Shown: piece after piece, positions 54,433-62,754 of the stretch | How positions within the stretch are numbered: the first letter of the stretch is position 1 | Layout of the letters: each line of letters starts with the position of its first letter | Assembly: GCF_000008185.1 (NCBI RefSeq) | Contig: NC_002967.9 | Location: 2,604,001-2,668,000 of the forward strand | Reading direction: 5' to 3' | DNA: 64,000 bases | DNA from: Treponema denticola ATCC 35405 | GTDB lineage: Bacteria > Spirochaetota > Spirochaetia > Treponematales > Treponemataceae | The notes under the pieces: model-generated | Database searches by the model: none | Told to the model about the DNA's origin: nothing | What the model saw: the letters and a program-made list of their open reading frames with translations, nothing else | Made by a program: the position numbers and the translations under genes

Positions 54433-55434
54433 TTATGCTCCTTGCAGCCGGCTGCTGCATTCCTTTTGAAGTTCCCGAATTTTTCCGATTATATCGGCGC
54501 CTGACAAGATGGCAGCCTTATCAAAAAAGGCAATCGCCTTATCGGGTCTTTCCATATCCATATAACACATACCCAAATACATAAGGGCATCTCCTATCTT
54601 TGAAGACTTGGGATGCTGGGAAATAAAGCCCGTTAAAAGCTGTAAACAGCGTACATATTCTTTTTGAGAGTGCAAACTCTTTCCCGCCCCGATATAGGCA
54701 TTATCGGTAATCTCATCTCCCGCCCCTGCTTCGATTACGGCATGATATTGATCATAGGCAGCTTCAAATTCTCCCTTTTCAAAAAGATCTTCAGCCTTAT
54801 TATACGCAAGATGAACAGTGCCGTCAGTAACCGCAGCCGGTTTTTCGTGATGAGCAAGAACGGCATCATTATTGTGTCCTTCTGCATTTCCAAAAGAACG
54901 GCCTGCAACTTCCGCCGTACTTCTAACAATCTGATCTACTTGTGAAATATACTTTCCGTTAGGATAAATAGCCTTATACCTTGTCCCAACCTGTCCTGCC
55001 GCCTTATAATGTTGGGAAGAATAAAAGGCATTCATAACATTAAAAAGCCCTTCTTCAGGGTTTTTTTCTTCTTCGCTGTCTAAAAGAGAGGCTAACTGCT
55101 TATGAATAGTCCTAAGCTGGCGGGAAAAAACCTTTATCATCTGTAAGATAATGCGGGTATTCGTCTGTGCAAAGGCTTCAAATTCTTTGCTTGTAAAAGA
55201 ATAAACTATGGAGTCGGTTAGAACCATGGCGCTTTCTTCTCTTGGATAATTGCCCAATGCGGACTTTACTCCAAAAAATTCTCCGGTCTTTATATAGTCG
55301 GTAACCTGTTCTCCGGTTTCAATGTCTATAGATGTAAGAGCTATGCTGCCCGTGTTCAAAAGAAAGACACGTTCATCAAAGTCTCCCGAGAAATAAACTA
55401 CTGAATTTGCCTTGTAATTAATAGCCTTAGGCAT
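54433..55434 (-). CDS. Cyclic-nucleotide-binding protein with TPR domain
   Basis: The cNMP-binding domain (about residues 1–115) shows a weaker cassette, EFFGVKSALGNYPREESA, and is followed by a helical linker and TPR-like repeats in the C-terminal half, including AYIGAGKSLHSQKEY and LMYLGMCYMDMERPDKA (YbgF/BamD-like). There is no DNA-binding domain. A GGGAGG ribosome binding site marks the ATG at 55434 rather than one 18 nt upstream. It probably works as a partner of the Crp-like protein downstream. Confidence 0.8.
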   Translation of the reverse strand: MPKAINYKANSVVYFSGDFDERVFLLNTGSIALTSIDIETGEQVTDYIKTGEFFGVKSALGNYPREESAMVLTDSIVYSFTSKEFEAFAQTNTRIILQMIKVFSRQLRTIHKQLASLLDSEEEKNPEEGLFNVMNAFYSSQHYKAAGQVGTRYKAIYPNGKYISQVDQIVRSTAEVAGRSFGNAEGHNNDAVLAHHEKPAAVTDGTVHLAYNKAEDLFEKGEFEAAYDQYHAVIEAGAGDEITDNAYIGAGKSLHSQKEYVRCLQLLTGFISQHPKSSKIGDALMYLGMCYMDMERPDKAIAFFDKAAILSGADIIGKIRELQKECSSRLQGA

Positions 55435-55517
55435 TACGGCCTCCCAATACAAAACTTGCGTTCTATTATTCTAGCATATTTTTTAAGAAAAACCTAGCCC
55501 TTCTTTGTTTTTTTTGA

Positions 55518-55523
55518 TATAAT
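55518..55523 (+). promoter_or_regulatory. PHP-domain gene promoter, predicted leaderless
   Basis: Extended -10 TGATATAAT (TATAAT at 55518–55523) stands 8 nt before the ATG at 55532. There is no clear -35 or Shine-Dalgarno sequence. Confidence 0.5.
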
Positions 55524-55531
55524 CTTTTTCT

Positions 55532-56407
55532 ATGGTGGACTTACACACTCATTCAACGGCATCGGACGGCACCTTTACCCCTGCGGAACTTGCCGCAGCC
55601 GTTAAAAAGGCGGGTATTTCAGCCTTTGCCTTAACCGATCACGATATTTTAAGCGGACTCGATGAAGCTGCTGCAGAAGCTAAAAGGCAGGGTATTATTT
55701 TTATACGCGGGGTTGAGATAAGCGTTAAATGGAGCCCCGGAGAGCTCCATTTATTGGGCCTTGATTTGCGTAAAGATTCCCGTGAGCTTAACTCGCTCTT
55801 ACAGGACCTGCAGGATGAAAGGATAAACAGAAATCAAAGAATGGCCGAAAAATTAAAAAAAGCCGGCTTTGATATTTCATACGAAAAGGTGAGAGATTTT
55901 GCGGGCGGCGATAAGGGCTTGGGACGGCCTCATTTTGCAGCCTACATGGCAGCTCATAAAATGGTCAAAAAAAATCAGGATGCCTTCGATAAGTATTTTG
56001 CAAAGGGAAGGCCTTTTTTTGAAGAAAAAGAAAATGCAGAACTTGCAGCGGCAATTTCTGCCGTAAAATCAGCAGGAGGAATTCCCGTTTTGGCTCATCC
56101 CATGTCCCTGTATTTGTCTTGGTCTTCCCTTCCCGATGTTATAGCCGATTTTAAAAGGCAGGGCCTTGTCGGGCTTGAAGCTTGGAATTCTTCGACAAAA
56201 TACAATGATTGTAAAAGGCTTGAAAAACTGGCTGCATCCCTCGATATGCCTGTAACTGCCGGAAGCGATTTTCACGGCTCAATCCGAAAGGACAGAAAAC
56301 TCGGAACAACTTCAAAAAACTGTATAAAGATTGAAGACAGGTTTTACGAAAATTTACGAGCCCTCCATCCCGACCTTCCGCCTCTGCAAGATAGTCAGGC
56401 TCATTAG
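55532..56407 (+). CDS. PHP-domain phosphoesterase
   Basis: This metal-dependent phosphoesterase shows all four PHP motifs: DLHTHSTASDGTF, ALTDHDILSGLDEA, PVLAHPMSLY and TAGSDFHGSI. Members of this size (291 residues) act as 3',5'-nucleoside bisphosphate phosphatases or RNase AM-like exonucleases; the E. coli counterpart is YciV. The substrate is inferred from length and motifs only. It is followed 12 nt later by an RNA methyltransferase, so a role in RNA metabolism fits the context. Confidence 0.87.
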   Translation: MVDLHTHSTASDGTFTPAELAAAVKKAGISAFALTDHDILSGLDEAAAEAKRQGIIFIRGVEISVKWSPGELHLLGLDLRKDSRELNSLLQDLQDERINRNQRMAEKLKKAGFDISYEKVRDFAGGDKGLGRPHFAAYMAAHKMVKKNQDAFDKYFAKGRPFFEEKENAELAAAISAVKSAGGIPVLAHPMSLYLSWSSLPDVIADFKRQGLVGLEAWNSSTKYNDCKRLEKLAASLDMPVTAGSDFHGSIRKDRKLGTTSKNCIKIEDRFYENLRALHPDLPPLQDSQAH

Positions 56408-56419
56408 AAGATAAAAATT

Positions 56420-57634
56420 ATGCAAAAAGAGATCGTAAAAACAAAAAAAATGGTTTTCGGTGCTTCATGTATAGCTTCCTTAAAAGACGGCAAAACCGTT
56501 TTTGTTCCCTATTCTCTTCCCGATGAGGTTTTGGAAATTTCCATCGTAAAAGAACATAAAAATTATACCGAGGGAAAAATCGAAAAAATTTTAGAAGTCT
56601 CGCCCCACAGGGTAGAACCTAGGTGTCCACACTTTTATGTTTGCGGAGGCTGCAACCTCCAAACAGCTGATGACGAATACCAGCATTTTTTAAGAAAAAG
56701 CATGGCCCTTGAAGCCCTCGATAGAGCCTTGAGTTTAAATAAGGAAAAAGCTGTTTTTGAAAAGCAAGCTCTTGAAAAGAGCTTTTTTGAAAAAAGTATT
56801 TTTGTAAGCGGCCCGGACTGGGATTATAGAGCCCGCTTTCAGTTTTACATTGACAAGGACGGTTCTCTTTCTTTAAAAGAAAATAAAAGTTCCGGTTCGG
56901 TAAAGATAAAGGATTGCCCTATTGCAGTACCCGCAATAAGAAATCTTTTAAAATCGAATTTAAAAGAATATACTCCGAATTCGAGAATCCACATTTTTTC
57001 GGACGGAGAAAAAATTTTTACCCAAGATAATGCAAAAGACTGCGAGGTAAGGCTTGCAGGAAAAAGGATTAAATTTAATCCCTTGGGCTTTTTTCAATCT
57101 AATTTGGAAATGACCGAAAAACTGATAAACACGATTTTTGAGTACGCAGAAATTTCAAGTTCTGTTTTGGACTTTTATTCCGGTGTGGGAACATTTTCTC
57201 TCTTTGCTTATGATCAGGCAAAAGAGATTCATCTTGTAGAACATAATAAACACGCTCTCGCTTATGCCCAAGAAAATTTTTTGATAAACAGCTCATCAAG
57301 CGGAATTGTCAGAGAAAAAAAAGAAAACGGATTTCCTAAAATTTTTTATCATGCCTTGGACGGAAAAAATTGGGCAAAAACAAAAGAATCAAAGCTGAAA
57401 TTCGATACGGTATTTGTAGACCCTCCGAGGATCGGCATAGACAAGGAAGCCCTGTCTTGGCTTTGCTCAAGCGGTACCCGTCAGATTTTTTATATCTCCT
57501 GCGACCCCGTAACCTTCGCCCGCGACACGGCAAGTCTCCTTGTATCCGGCTACAAGTTAGAAAAGCATTTTCTATTCGATTTTTATCCTCAAACCCATCA
57601 CATCGAAACACTGGGGATTTTTAGGAAAAATTAA
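56420..57634 (+). CDS. TrmA/RlmD-family RNA (uracil-5-)-methyltransferase
   Basis: A TRAM domain (residues 1–60) precedes the iron–sulfur cysteines CPHFYVCGGCN and a Rossmann methyltransferase with FYSGVGTFSLF. The catalytic region reads VFVDPPRIGID then FYISCDPVTFARD with the active-site Cys, and HHIETLG near the end has the conserved Glu. It forms m5U in 23S rRNA or tRNA. By cysteine pattern it resembles RlmD or RlmC more than TrmA; the exact target cannot be set here. Confidence 0.9.
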   Translation: MQKEIVKTKKMVFGASCIASLKDGKTVFVPYSLPDEVLEISIVKEHKNYTEGKIEKILEVSPHRVEPRCPHFYVCGGCNLQTADDEYQHFLRKSMALEALDRALSLNKEKAVFEKQALEKSFFEKSIFVSGPDWDYRARFQFYIDKDGSLSLKENKSSGSVKIKDCPIAVPAIRNLLKSNLKEYTPNSRIHIFSDGEKIFTQDNAKDCEVRLAGKRIKFNPLGFFQSNLEMTEKLINTIFEYAEISSSVLDFYSGVGTFSLFAYDQAKEIHLVEHNKHALAYAQENFLINSSSSGIVREKKENGFPKIFYHALDGKNWAKTKESKLKFDTVFVDPPRIGIDKEALSWLCSSGTRQIFYISCDPVTFARDTASLLVSGYKLEKHFLFDFYPQTHHIETLGIFRKN

Positions 57635-57677
57635 TTCTCAAGCGTTCCCTTAATATAAATAGTCAGAGGTATTTTAT

Positions 57678-58097
57678 ATGAAAAATGCAGTTGTATATAT
57701 ACACGGAAAAGGCGGTTCGGCCGACGAAGCGCTTTACTATAAAAAGTTTTTTAATGACGATTATGAGGTTTTAGGCTTTGATTATAAATCGGAATTACCT
57801 TGGCAGGCATGTGAAGAATTTCAAAACTATTTTGATTCCCTTATTCCAAATTATAATGAAATCTTATTAATTGCAAACAGTATAGGGGCTTACTTTTCTA
57901 TGTTGGCCTTATCGGAAAAACCGATCAAAAAAGCACTGTTTGTTTCTCCCATTGTCGATATGGAAAATATCATTTTACACATGATGAAACGGGCAAAGAT
58001 ATCCGAAGAAGAACTTAGACTAAAAAAAGTCATCAACATTCAGTTCGGCGAACCCTCATCGTGGAAATATCTTTATACACCTGTTACGCCTCGATGA
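57678..58097 (+). pseudogene. Truncated alpha/beta hydrolase
   Basis: The N-terminal part of an alpha/beta hydrolase is present: VVYIHGKGGSADEA (oxyanion region) and IANSIGAYFSMLALSEK with the nucleophile elbow Ser. It ends abruptly after SSWKYLY, with an unrelated tail of a few residues, so the Asp and His of the triad are missing. The end coincides with a jump in GC content and the end of a fragment on the opposite strand. The island at the right probably replaced the 3' end. Confidence 0.8.
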
Positions 58098-58161
58098 GTT
58101 CACGGATTGAATGCTGCCCATTTTCCATCTGGGTTTTAGACTGCTCCAAAACTTTTATATT
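58084..58161 (-). pseudogene. Possible gene remnant at the island edge
   Basis: On the minus strand a short frame ending at TAA (58084–58086) reads ...SKTQMENGQHSIRELIEA. It has natural codon use but is preceded by stops. It may be the last 25 codons of a lost gene that moved with the island. No family is recognised. The rest of 58162–58267 shows no feature. Confidence 0.25.
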
Positions 58162-58267
58162 GTTTTACGAATAAAAAACAATGCTTCTATGAAAACAATA
58201 ACACTGTTTCCGTTTTGCTTCAGCAACAACATTATTCACAGGGGCAGCCCAAAATAGCCGTCTCCCG

Positions 58268-59680
58268 CTATACGGTTATACGCCTCGTGCAGCAGGCGCG
58301 GATAAGTTCGCTGTCGTGGGTTACAACAAGAATTGTTGTGCCCATCGATCGAAGTTTTTCCAGCAACGCGGCGGTTTCTTTCATGTGCGCATAATCAAGG
58401 CCGCTGGTCGGTTCGTCAAGAAGCAGTAACTCCCGCCCGGATGCAAGGGCGCAGGCAATGGCGAGCCGCTGTTTTTGTCCGCCGGAAAGGCTCTGCGGAT
58501 GACGATCGGCAAAGTCCGCCAAATCAAGATTTCTTATGATTTCCATTGCCGTTTCTTTCTCGTTTGCTGTTCCTTTTTTCAGGCTGATAAGCACCTCATC
58601 CAGTACACTTTCTGTAAAAAGCTGATTGCCGGTATCTTGCATAACCATAAAACAAAGCTTCTTTCGAGATTTGCTGTCGTAAAGTTTTCCCTCATACTCC
58701 AAGGTACCTTTACACCGTTTTTCCAGTCCGCATAAACAATTGAGAAAGCTGGTCTTGCCTGCGCCGTTTGCTCCCACGATTGCCGTAATTTGCCCTGCAG
58801 CGATTTGCAGCATTGGAATATCCACAATGTTCTTTTTTTCGCCGTGATAGGCAAAGTGGAAATTTCGCAGTGTGATTGGTCTGTCTCCCTCTCGGAAAGA
58901 ATCCATTTGCATTTCCGCAGGAGATTCCATCACGGTTGTACGAAGCCCCATTTGTGTAAGCTGATTTTGTGTGAGCTCCTCTTTCCCGTTTCCGGTAAAT
59001 TCTTCGACAATCTCTCCGTCACGCAGAACTACAGCGCGATCAATGATGTCCCACAGGTATGCAATGCGATGCTCCGCCGCGATAATGGTTTTTCCCTCTG
59101 CCTTCCAGCGCAGGATAAGCTCTCGAAGCATCAGCGTTGCAGTATAGTCAAGATTTGCAGACGGCTCATCGAGCAGTATGATTTTCGGTTCGGATACATT
59201 TACGGAAGCGCAGGCTATTTTTTGTTTTTCGCCGTCAGACAGGCGGAAGATATTGCGATCCATCAAAGAAGCCATACGGAAATGAGCAACGGTACGGTCG
59301 ATTCTGGTATAGATTTCCTGTTCAGGCAGCCCTCTGTTTTCACATCCGAATGCAAGTTCCCCCGTGGTATCGACATTGTAAAACTGGGTTCTGGGATTTT
59401 GGAAAACGGTGCCTATGATGAGTGCGGTATCATAGAGCTCACGCTCCTTAACACTGCCGCCGTCAATGAGGATATCCCCACTGAGCGCTCCGGGATAGAA
59501 GTGCGGAATCAGACCGTTTATAAGCCGCAATATCGTTGTCTTTCCGCACCCTGACGGGCCCGTCAAAAGGACGCATTCTCCCGTTTTTACCGTCAGATCG
59601 ATACTTTTCAAACTACTCGCATACTTGCACTCAACATTTTCGGAGCCGTAACGAAAACTGACATTTTTAAGTTCTACCAT
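58268..59680 (-). CDS. ECF transporter ATPase, two fused ABC domains
   Basis: One chain holds both EcfA-type ATPases. Domain 1 has Walker A GPSGCGKTT, signature LSDGEKQKIACA and Walker B IILLDEPSANLD. Domain 2 has GANGAGKTS, LSGGQKQRLAIA and LLLLDEPTSGLD. It drives the EcfT–S-component module upstream. The open frame begins at 59710 inside ecfT, but the ATG at 59680 (MVELKNVSFRYG) matches the family start and overlaps ecfT by 7 nt. GC content is well above the chromosome to the left. Confidence 0.92.
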   Translation of the reverse strand: MVELKNVSFRYGSENVECKYASSLKSIDLTVKTGECVLLTGPSGCGKTTILRLINGLIPHFYPGALSGDILIDGGSVKERELYDTALIIGTVFQNPRTQFYNVDTTGELAFGCENRGLPEQEIYTRIDRTVAHFRMASLMDRNIFRLSDGEKQKIACASVNVSEPKIILLDEPSANLDYTATLMLRELILRWKAEGKTIIAAEHRIAYLWDIIDRAVVLRDGEIVEEFTGNGKEELTQNQLTQMGLRTTVMESPAEMQMDSFREGDRPITLRNFHFAYHGEKKNIVDIPMLQIAAGQITAIVGANGAGKTSFLNCLCGLEKRCKGTLEYEGKLYDSKSRKKLCFMVMQDTGNQLFTESVLDEVLISLKKGTANEKETAMEIIRNLDLADFADRHPQSLSGGQKQRLAIACALASGRELLLLDEPTSGLDYAHMKETAALLEKLRSMGTTILVVTHDSELIRACCTRRITV

Positions 59681-60414
59681 AACGCTACTCTGCAAAGCTC
59701 CAAAATCCACATGACAACAACGGCGAGGCAGATAATCAGCAATATCAAATCCTGCACTCGAAATCCGATACGGCAGATGTTAGTACGCTTTATCGGAGAG
59801 CCCAATCCGCGTGTCAACGCAGCGGCAGACAGGTCTTCTCCGATACGGACGGTTGAAGTTATCATAGGAACCAGTTGGTACTCCACAACCTCTCCGGGTC
59901 TTACACCGCCTAACCGGATTCCTCGCATACCCATCGCTCGTCTGATGGATTTCCATTCCGCTCCAATGGTCGGAAACATCCTGAACATCACCGACATGGG
60001 AATGGTGATTGCTTGAGGAATATGAAGCCGCTCCATAGCGGAGATAAATTCACTAACGGATGTTGTTCCAATCAAATATCCGCCCATAACTACCGTAACT
60101 GCAAAGCGCGTTAAAATTCCTCCGCACATTAAAGCAATGAAATTCAGCAGTCCCGGCAAATGCGGCATAGCGATCAGCAGCCCATAACCGACCGCAAGCA
60201 TAATAACCCCGCGTCCAAACCGTTTCCACTGCCGCTCTATGAGCAGCAATAAAAACGGAAGAACCGACAAGATTATCTTAATCGATTTCATTTGAGAGCC
60301 GCCAAGTCCGCCCATAACAAATACCGCTAAAACAAGCACGAGCGCAAGCTTTGTGCGAGGATCAAGAAAGCCGCGCCTTTTTTCTTGCGATAGTGCGGAT
60401 GAGTATGCTATCAC
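59674..60414 (-). CDS. ECF transporter transmembrane subunit EcfT
   Basis: The 246-residue membrane protein has about five helices. It contains the family start GFLDPRTKLALVL and coupling-helix motifs with Ala-Arg-type AALTRGLGSP near the C-terminus and MRGIRLGG. EcfT links the two ATPases to the substrate-binding S subunit. It overlaps both neighbours (ecfA by 7 nt, the S component by 4 nt), so the three are made together. Confidence 0.9.
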   Translation of the reverse strand: MIAYSSALSQEKRRGFLDPRTKLALVLVLAVFVMGGLGGSQMKSIKIILSVLPFLLLLIERQWKRFGRGVIMLAVGYGLLIAMPHLPGLLNFIALMCGGILTRFAVTVVMGGYLIGTTSVSEFISAMERLHIPQAITIPMSVMFRMFPTIGAEWKSIRRAMGMRGIRLGGVRPGEVVEYQLVPMITSTVRIGEDLSAAALTRGLGSPIKRTNICRIGFRVQDLILLIICLAVVVMWILELCRVALW

Positions 60415-60995
60415 ACAAGACCCGCTTTCTCAAAATGCTTTTTCAAAAGAGCCTTGCCAAGAAGACCTCCGAGAATTCCGCAGACTAAACAAACAGCCAG
60501 TAGTACCGGTGCCATCCAGAGGGGCATAAGTTTTGAAACCGCATCAATATATGCCTGACCATAATCCGCTCTCTGTGCAAAGTATCCCTCGTAGTCCGTA
60601 AACAGCGGTAAGTAATTTCCGAAAATCCACACACTGAACAGTCCATAAGAGAGAACCGCTTTTTTGGCGTTCTTGTATTCTCCGCTCTTAAAACACAGTT
60701 CCGCAAGTCCTCCTGCGATTGCGCAGATAAGGAGCGGCCACGGTCCCATACCGGTAAGCAGCATTAAGATTCCCATAATCATAGCCATGATAAAAATCAT
60801 TCCGGGCTTTTTCACCTTCGTTAAAAAAAGCATAAAAGGAATACCGCCTATAATCGGTACAAATACCGACAGAAGCGGTAAGAATATCGGTATCATGCCC
60901 AACATTGCAACCGCAAATAAAATGACAAAGTAAATTGCGCTGTAGATTCCGATGTTAATCAAATCCCGACCTTTCAGTTTGCTTTCGCTTTTCAT
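60411..60995 (-). CDS. MptD-family ECF transporter S component
   Basis: The 194-residue protein has six helices and matches the MptD type of S component (GRDLINIGIYSAIYFVILF; PIIGGIPFMLFLTKVKKPG; LLTGMGPWPLLICAIAGG). The S component binds the substrate, which is unknown for this family. GGAGGA precedes the ATG. The location between an ECF module and two exporter-type ABC genes resembles siderophore/metal clusters such as the equibactin locus; this comparison is from memory. Confidence 0.88.
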   Translation of the reverse strand: MKSESKLKGRDLINIGIYSAIYFVILFAVAMLGMIPIFLPLLSVFVPIIGGIPFMLFLTKVKKPGMIFIMAMIMGILMLLTGMGPWPLLICAIAGGLAELCFKSGEYKNAKKAVLSYGLFSVWIFGNYLPLFTDYEGYFAQRADYGQAYIDAVSKLMPLWMAPVLLAVCLVCGILGGLLGKALLKKHFEKAGLV

Positions 60996-61014
60996 TTAAA
61001 ATTCCTCCATATAA

Positions 61015-62754
61015 TTATTTATGTACCTTCCAGCTTGCAGCTTCGCGCCTCTCGCCGATAAAGTTTCGGTATATGCCGTCCTGATCCATCAGTTGGGTAT
61101 GGGTGCCCTGCTGTACAATCTTGCCGCGGTCTACGACGATGATCTGATCGGCTCCCTCAACGGTTTTCAGCCGATGGGCTATCATGATGACGGTCTTTTC
61201 GGCGGTGAGCGCCTGGATGGCGTGCACCAGTTCGTTTTCGTTTTCGGGATCGACGTTGGCGGTTGCCTCATCCAAAAAGATGACCGGTGCGTTTTTCATC
61301 ATAGCGCGGGCAATGGAGATGCGCTGCTTTTCGCCGCCGGAAAGACTTGCGCCGCCTTCGCCGACTACCGTATCGTATCCTTGGGGAAGGCTTGAGATAA
61401 AGTCATGGCAGCAGGCCTTTTTTGCCGCAGCGATCACATCCTCCATCGCAGCATCGGGCTGACCAAAGCGGATATTGTTGGCGATGGTGTCGTGGAATAA
61501 ATAAACCGACTGGAACACAAAACTGAAATTCGCCATCAAGGAATCCATATCGTAATCCTTCACATTCCGGCCGCCCAGCATAACGGTTCCCCCGTCTACA
61601 TCCCAGAACCGTGCAAGCAGATTTACCAAGGTGGTTTTTCCTCCGCCCGAAGGGCCGACAATTGCCGTCGTGGTTTTTTCCGGAATTTTCAATGAAATGC
61701 CGTCGATGATCTTTCGCTTCTCATAAGAAAACGCGATATCCTGCGCAACAATATCACGCACTGCCGGTTCAATCGTTTCTCCGGATATATCCATCTGCGG
61801 CGTGTTCAGAATTTCCTGCGCCCGGTCAACGCTCATATCAACCACGCGCAGTAGTGACGAATATTGTCCTGCCGTTTCCAGACTCGTGTAGATGATAAAT
61901 GCGGAGATTACCATGACAACGGCAGTCAAGGCGTCCATGCTTCCGGCACAATAAAATACGCATGAAAAAGCTACCATTGCCACACCGGTAAGCTTGGCGA
62001 TAAAACTCTGCAATGCTATGCGGGGAACCAGTGTCATTTCCATGTCGATATTGATCTTACAGTTTTCCGAGATGGACTCATTCAATTCCCTGCTCTTAAC
62101 TCCCGTCAACCGGTAAGCCTTAACCTCGGTCATACCCTGCAAGTATTCCAGAACTTTTTCTACGAGCCTTTCATCTGCGCGTATCTTTTTTCCCGATACC
62201 TTTTCGGAAGCAATCCGGAGACGGCTGTTTGCAAAAAGAAACAGCGAAAAACCGCAAAGCAGCACACAGGCGATTCTCCAGTCGAAGAAAAACAACATGA
62301 TGACAATAAGCGAGGTTGTAAGCAAGCCGTCGCAGACAAGCATTACCACACGGGTTGCAATATTTTCAAGGCTTTCCATTATGTTAGTTGTGATAGACGT
62401 AATCTGCCCGAGGCTGTTGGCATTAAAGTATCCCATCGGAAGATACCGCATGTGCTCCGCAATCTCTACCCGTTTTTTCGCACAGGTGTCATAGCCCCCT
62501 TCGGTCTGCAACATAACGGCTTTTGATTTTAATAATCCCGATCCGGCAATGCTGATCAGCATAATCCCTAACGAGAGCAGGATATCCTTTGTTTCTACCG
62601 TTCCGTTCATCAGCGCTCGAATCATCACCGCAATCGCCGGAATCTTTAGCGCCTCAAATAGAGCCTGAATAACATTGAGCCGAATGGAAGTGATGAATTT
62701 CCGGCGGTTTTCTTCACCGCAAAACGCAAAAAACTTTCTAATAACTTTAAGCAT
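61015..62754 (-). CDS. ABC transporter, fused permease–ATPase half (second subunit)
   Basis: The 579-residue type IV exporter-fold half transporter has six helices (about 20–300) and an ATPase: Walker A GPSGGGKTT, signature LSGGEKQRISIARAMM and Walker B VIFLDEATANVDPENE. The D-loop ends DPENE, as in its partner upstream. Despite the exporter fold, such IrtAB/YbtPQ-like pairs can import siderophores. It overlaps the upstream subunit by 8 nt. The ECF cassette lies 19 nt downstream. Confidence 0.9.
   Translation of the reverse strand: MLKVIRKFFAFCGEENRRKFITSIRLNVIQALFEALKIPAIAVMIRALMNGTVETKDILLSLGIMLISIAGSGLLKSKAVMLQTEGGYDTCAKKRVEIAEHMRYLPMGYFNANSLGQITSITTNIMESLENIATRVVMLVCDGLLTTSLIVIMLFFFDWRIACVLLCGFSLFLFANSRLRIASEKVSGKKIRADERLVEKVLEYLQGMTEVKAYRLTGVKSRELNESISENCKINIDMEMTLVPRIALQSFIAKLTGVAMVAFSCVFYCAGSMDALTAVVMVISAFIIYTSLETAGQYSSLLRVVDMSVDRAQEILNTPQMDISGETIEPAVRDIVAQDIAFSYEKRKIIDGISLKIPEKTTTAIVGPSGGGKTTLVNLLARFWDVDGGTVMLGGRNVKDYDMDSLMANFSFVFQSVYLFHDTIANNIRFGQPDAAMEDVIAAAKKACCHDFISSLPQGYDTVVGEGGASLSGGEKQRISIARAMMKNAPVIFLDEATANVDPENENELVHAIQALTAEKTVIMIAHRLKTVEGADQIIVVDRGKIVQQGTHTQLMDQDGIYRNFIGERREAASWKVHK

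Noticed and set aside
58790-59554. 254-codon plus-strand frame within the ECF ATPase region
   Set aside because: It lies opposite a well-conserved ABC ATPase and has no family motifs; the higher GC content of the island makes such shadows longer.
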